The notes under the pieces were generated by a model that saw only the letters and a program-made list of their open reading frames with translations, was not told the DNA's origin and did no database searches. Positions 61,378-64,000 of a DNA stretch of 64,000 bases are shown here, in pieces; positions within the stretch are counted from its first letter, which is position 1, and each line of letters begins with the position of its first letter. This DNA comes from Lachnospiraceae bacterium (GTDB taxonomy: Bacteria; Bacillota; Clostridia; Lachnospirales; Lachnospiraceae), in NCBI GenBank assembly GCA_029224965.1, contig JAQXVO010000012.1, positions 1-64,000 of the forward strand. The letters run 5' to 3'. The position numbers and the translations under genes are program-made.

Positions 61378-62037
61378 TTATTTCTTCCAGTCCTCGACTT
61401 CCCTGCGAAGATAATCCTCGAAGGCTTCCATGCCCTCACCTGTCTTTGCAGAAACCGGGAAAATCTGGACGTCCGGATTCAGAGCCTTTGCCCGTTCCTT
61501 GCATTTCTCCAGGTCGAAATCAAAGTAAGGAAGTGCATCAATCTTTGTGATGACCAGGGCATCTGATTCACGGAACATAAGAGGATATTTGAGAGGCTTA
61601 TCGTCGCCTTCCGGAACAGAAAGAATCATGACCTTCCGGCCGGCGCCGGTATCGAATTCAGCCGGACAGATCAAGTTTCCGACATTCTCGAGGAAGATCA
61701 GATCCAGGCCCTTGGATCCCATGGCATCCAGTGCTCTCTGAGTCATGCCGGCATCCATATGGCACATGCCATCGGTATGGGCCTGAATAGAGACCGCACC
61801 GTAGGATTCCATCTTCACGGCATCGACATCGGAAGCGATATCGGCTTCCATGACACCGATCTTCATTTCAGACTTCAGATCCGTCACGGTCTCCGAAAGA
61901 AGGGTGGTCTTGCCGGATCCGGGGGAAGACATAAGGTTGATTAAGAGAGTCCCCTGTTTCTTCATTTCCAGACGAAGCGCATCTGCATCGCGGTCGTTGG
62001 ATTCGGTGACAGATGCATTGAGTTCAATAACTTTCAT
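61378..62037 (-). CDS. hypB: Hydrogenase nickel-incorporation GTPase HypB, copy 1
   Basis: SSPGSGKTTLL, GVMEADIASDVDA, GMCHMDAGM, ENVGNLICPAEFDTG. Confidence 0.94.
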   Translation of the reverse strand: MKVIELNASVTESNDRDADALRLEMKKQGTLLINLMSSPGSGKTTLLSETVTDLKSEMKIGVMEADIASDVDAVKMESYGAVSIQAHTDGMCHMDAGMTQRALDAMGSKGLDLIFLENVGNLICPAEFDTGAGRKVMILSVPEGDDKPLKYPLMFRESDALVITKIDALPYFDFDLEKCKERAKALNPDVQIFPVSAKTGEGMEAFEDYLRREVEDWKK

Positions 62038-62207
62038 TCCATTCTCCTAAGATAACGCCATCTGACGTTCTTTATTTCTGGCAGCCTGTTTCTACTGCCT
62101 GACAGCCTGTTTCTACTGCCTGGCGGCCTGGTTCTTTTAGATATATTAGGCATTATTCATAAGCTTGCTTATACAGCCTTTATCAACAGACTGGCTTTAT
62201 TCAGCCC

Positions 62208-62882
62208 TTATTTCCTCGCTGCCTCAATGGCATCAGTCAGCCACTTGATCCATGCGTCAAAGCCGTCTCCGGTCTTTGCGGAAAGAGGCAGGACCTCCAT
62301 GTTGGGATTCAGTTCTTTAACATTTTTCTTCAGACGGTCCAGGTCGAAATCAAAGATCTCTTTGGTATCGTACTTGTTAATGAGAAGAACATCCCCAACC
62401 GTAAACATCAGAGGATACTTCAGAGGCTTGTCATCGCCCTCCGGAACGGACAGGATGACGACTCGCTTATCGGCACCAACATCAAACTCGGCCGGGCAGA
62501 CCAGATTTCCGACATTCTCAAGGAAGACGAGGTCCAGGTCATCCAGACCCAGACCGTCGAGTCCGCGCTCAGTCATATCGGCATCCATATGGCAGGATCC
62601 GCCGGTATGAAGCTGAATGGCCTTGGCTCCGGCCTCGGAAACTGCTCTGGCATCGACATCACTGTCAACATCCGCTTCCATAACACCGATCCGGTAGCGG
62701 TCTTTCAGGGCCTTGATGGTCCGAACCAGAGTCGTGGTCTTTCCAGCTCCGGGAGATGCCATCAGGTTGATGAGGAAGACACCTTTGTCCGAAAGCTTCT
62801 TCCGGACTTCGGCAGCTACCTTGTCATTGTCTTCAATTACTCTTTCCTTGGTTTCAAGGATTTCAAATGCACGATCACTCAT
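62208..62882 (-). CDS. hypB: Hydrogenase nickel-incorporation GTPase HypB, copy 2
   Basis: ASPGAGKTTTLV, GVMEADVDSDVDA, GGSCHMDADM, ENVGNLVCPAEFDVG. Confidence 0.94.
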   Translation of the reverse strand: MSDRAFEILETKERVIEDNDKVAAEVRKKLSDKGVFLINLMASPGAGKTTTLVRTIKALKDRYRIGVMEADVDSDVDARAVSEAGAKAIQLHTGGSCHMDADMTERGLDGLGLDDLDLVFLENVGNLVCPAEFDVGADKRVVILSVPEGDDKPLKYPLMFTVGDVLLINKYDTKEIFDFDLDRLKKNVKELNPNMEVLPLSAKTGDGFDAWIKWLTDAIEAARK

Positions 62883-63048
62883 TTTTTCTGAACTTTCTAC
62901 AGATAAGCTAACTTCGATTACTTATCAGCTTATTCATCAACATAAGCTACTGAATATTTCTGCTTATTCCACAGTCAACCGTTCTTCATAATTCCGCAGG
63001 CCTATCCCGGCCTTTGAAGGATTCTAACTCTTACTGCTATTATATCTC

Positions 63049-64000
63049 TTACTGCTCACTCGGATATTCCGAATGTCCCCGCATCTTGGTCTTTATGATA
63101 GCCATGGTCCGCTTTGGAAGATATGCCTTGACAGCATCCATCATCTGTTCTGCTGTATACATATCAGAGCAATGCGGCAGATCACGGGTCAGATGAATAG
63201 CATCGAATTCACAGCGGGTAGTGCAGAGGCCGCAGCCGATACACTTATTGAAGTCAACAGTCGTTGCGCCGCATTTTAAGCAGCGGTTGGCCTCAATCTT
63301 GACCTGTTCCTCAGTCAGAGGCAGGCGGAGATCCTCGAAGGACTTGGTGGCAGCCTTGATCATATCTTCCCTGGAGAAGCCGGCCTGGCCTGCATTTCCA
63401 CCTTCTGCATTTCCACCTTCTGCATTACCGCCTTCCGCATTGAATCCCTTAAAAGCAGACTGGTCTACATTTCCATACTCCTTCGGCATCCGCATGCCAG
63501 GCGTCTGTCGGGAAGCGTTGTCATAGCTTTCGATCCGGACATCGTCGCGGTCGAGCTCGATAAAGTTCCGCAGGTTCCGTCCGATGGTCATGGACTGGCC
63601 CGGATGGACGAAACGGTTGATGGAAACCATAGCTTCCCGGCCGTCTGCAATGGCATCGATGGCGAAACGCGCGCCGTGGTTGATGTCACCGCCGACGAAA
63701 ATATCGGGCTCAGCGGTCTGGAGGGTCACCGGATCTGCCTCAGCGGTTCCGTTCCGGCGAAGCTTGACACGGGTTCCTTCCAGCATCTTACCCCACTCAG
63801 CGGACTGGCCGATGGCCATGAGAACATGGCTGCAGGGAATTTCTTTGAGCTCGGACTCATCATATTTCGGATTGAAGCGGCCGGTCTCGTCCTTGACGCT
63901 TACGCACTTCTTGAAGACGATGGAGGCAATGCTTCCATCCGCATTCTTCCTGATTTCCTTGGGGCCCCAGCCATTGCAAAGATCGATGCCCTCGGAAAGA
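63049..64000 (-). CDS. FAD-dependent oxidoreductase/GltD-like protein with C-terminal 4Fe-4S motif (5' truncated by window edge)
   Basis: Frame stays open from 63819 to 64000 (LSEGIDLCNGWGPKEIRKNADG...); DIFVGGDINHGARFAIDAIADGREA; CLKCGATTVDFNKCIGCGLCTTRC. Confidence 0.88.
   Translation of the reverse strand, partial: LSEGIDLCNGWGPKEIRKNADGSIASIVFKKCVSVKDETGRFNPKYDESELKEIPCSHVLMAIGQSAEWGKMLEGTRVKLRRNGTAEADPVTLQTAEPDIFVGGDINHGARFAIDAIADGREAMVSINRFVHPGQSMTIGRNLRNFIELDRDDVRIESYDNASRQTPGMRMPKEYGNVDQSAFKGFNAEGGNAEGGNAEGGNAGQAGFSREDMIKAATKSFEDLRLPLTEEQVKIEANRCLKCGATTVDFNKCIGCGLCTTRCEFDAIHLTRDLPHCSDMYTAEQMMDAVKAYLPKRTMAIIKTKMRGHSEYPSEQ

Overview
The window is a low-GC-Gram-positive (Clostridia/Lachnospiraceae-like) chromosomal segment, mostly housekeeping genes on the minus strand. 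Main blocks: a MarR plus heterodimeric ABC exporter operon; tRNA-Ser; MATE; ispD-tsaD-rnz-rimI-tsaB-tsaE; FMN-riboswitch-ribU; tex; MATE; glpK; prfB-ctpA-ftsX-ftsE; a CdaR/PucR-like regulator; an NlpC/P60 hydrolase; trxB; a CvfB-like S1 protein; an acyl-ACP thioesterase; tRNA-Gln; a YigZ-family protein; a class A PBP; glnN (GSIII); fba; a lipid kinase; crh-whiA-rapZ-murB-M18 peptidase-hprK-uvrC; ftsH; an amino-acid ABC transporter; a histidine phosphatase; an AraC regulator; maf; EamA; an orphan PD-(D/E)XK-like protein; hypA-hypB-hypB; and a truncated Fe-S/FAD oxidoreductase. Most unusual signals: (1) four intergenic arrays of one hairpin-forming repeat family with a near-invariant 62-bp period, covarying stem arms and divergent inter-hairpin sequence; (2) a short motif AAATNTAGACC scattered about 17 times (counted by eye) in genes and intergenic regions, on both strands; (3) a candidate structured C-rich-motif ncRNA with pseudoknot topology upstream of a histidine phosphatase gene; (4) a helically phased cluster of five DnaA-box-like sequences away from any dnaA gene; (5) a pervasive load of other short tandem duplications, several spanning start or stop codons. 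All counts and coordinates were read by eye without software.
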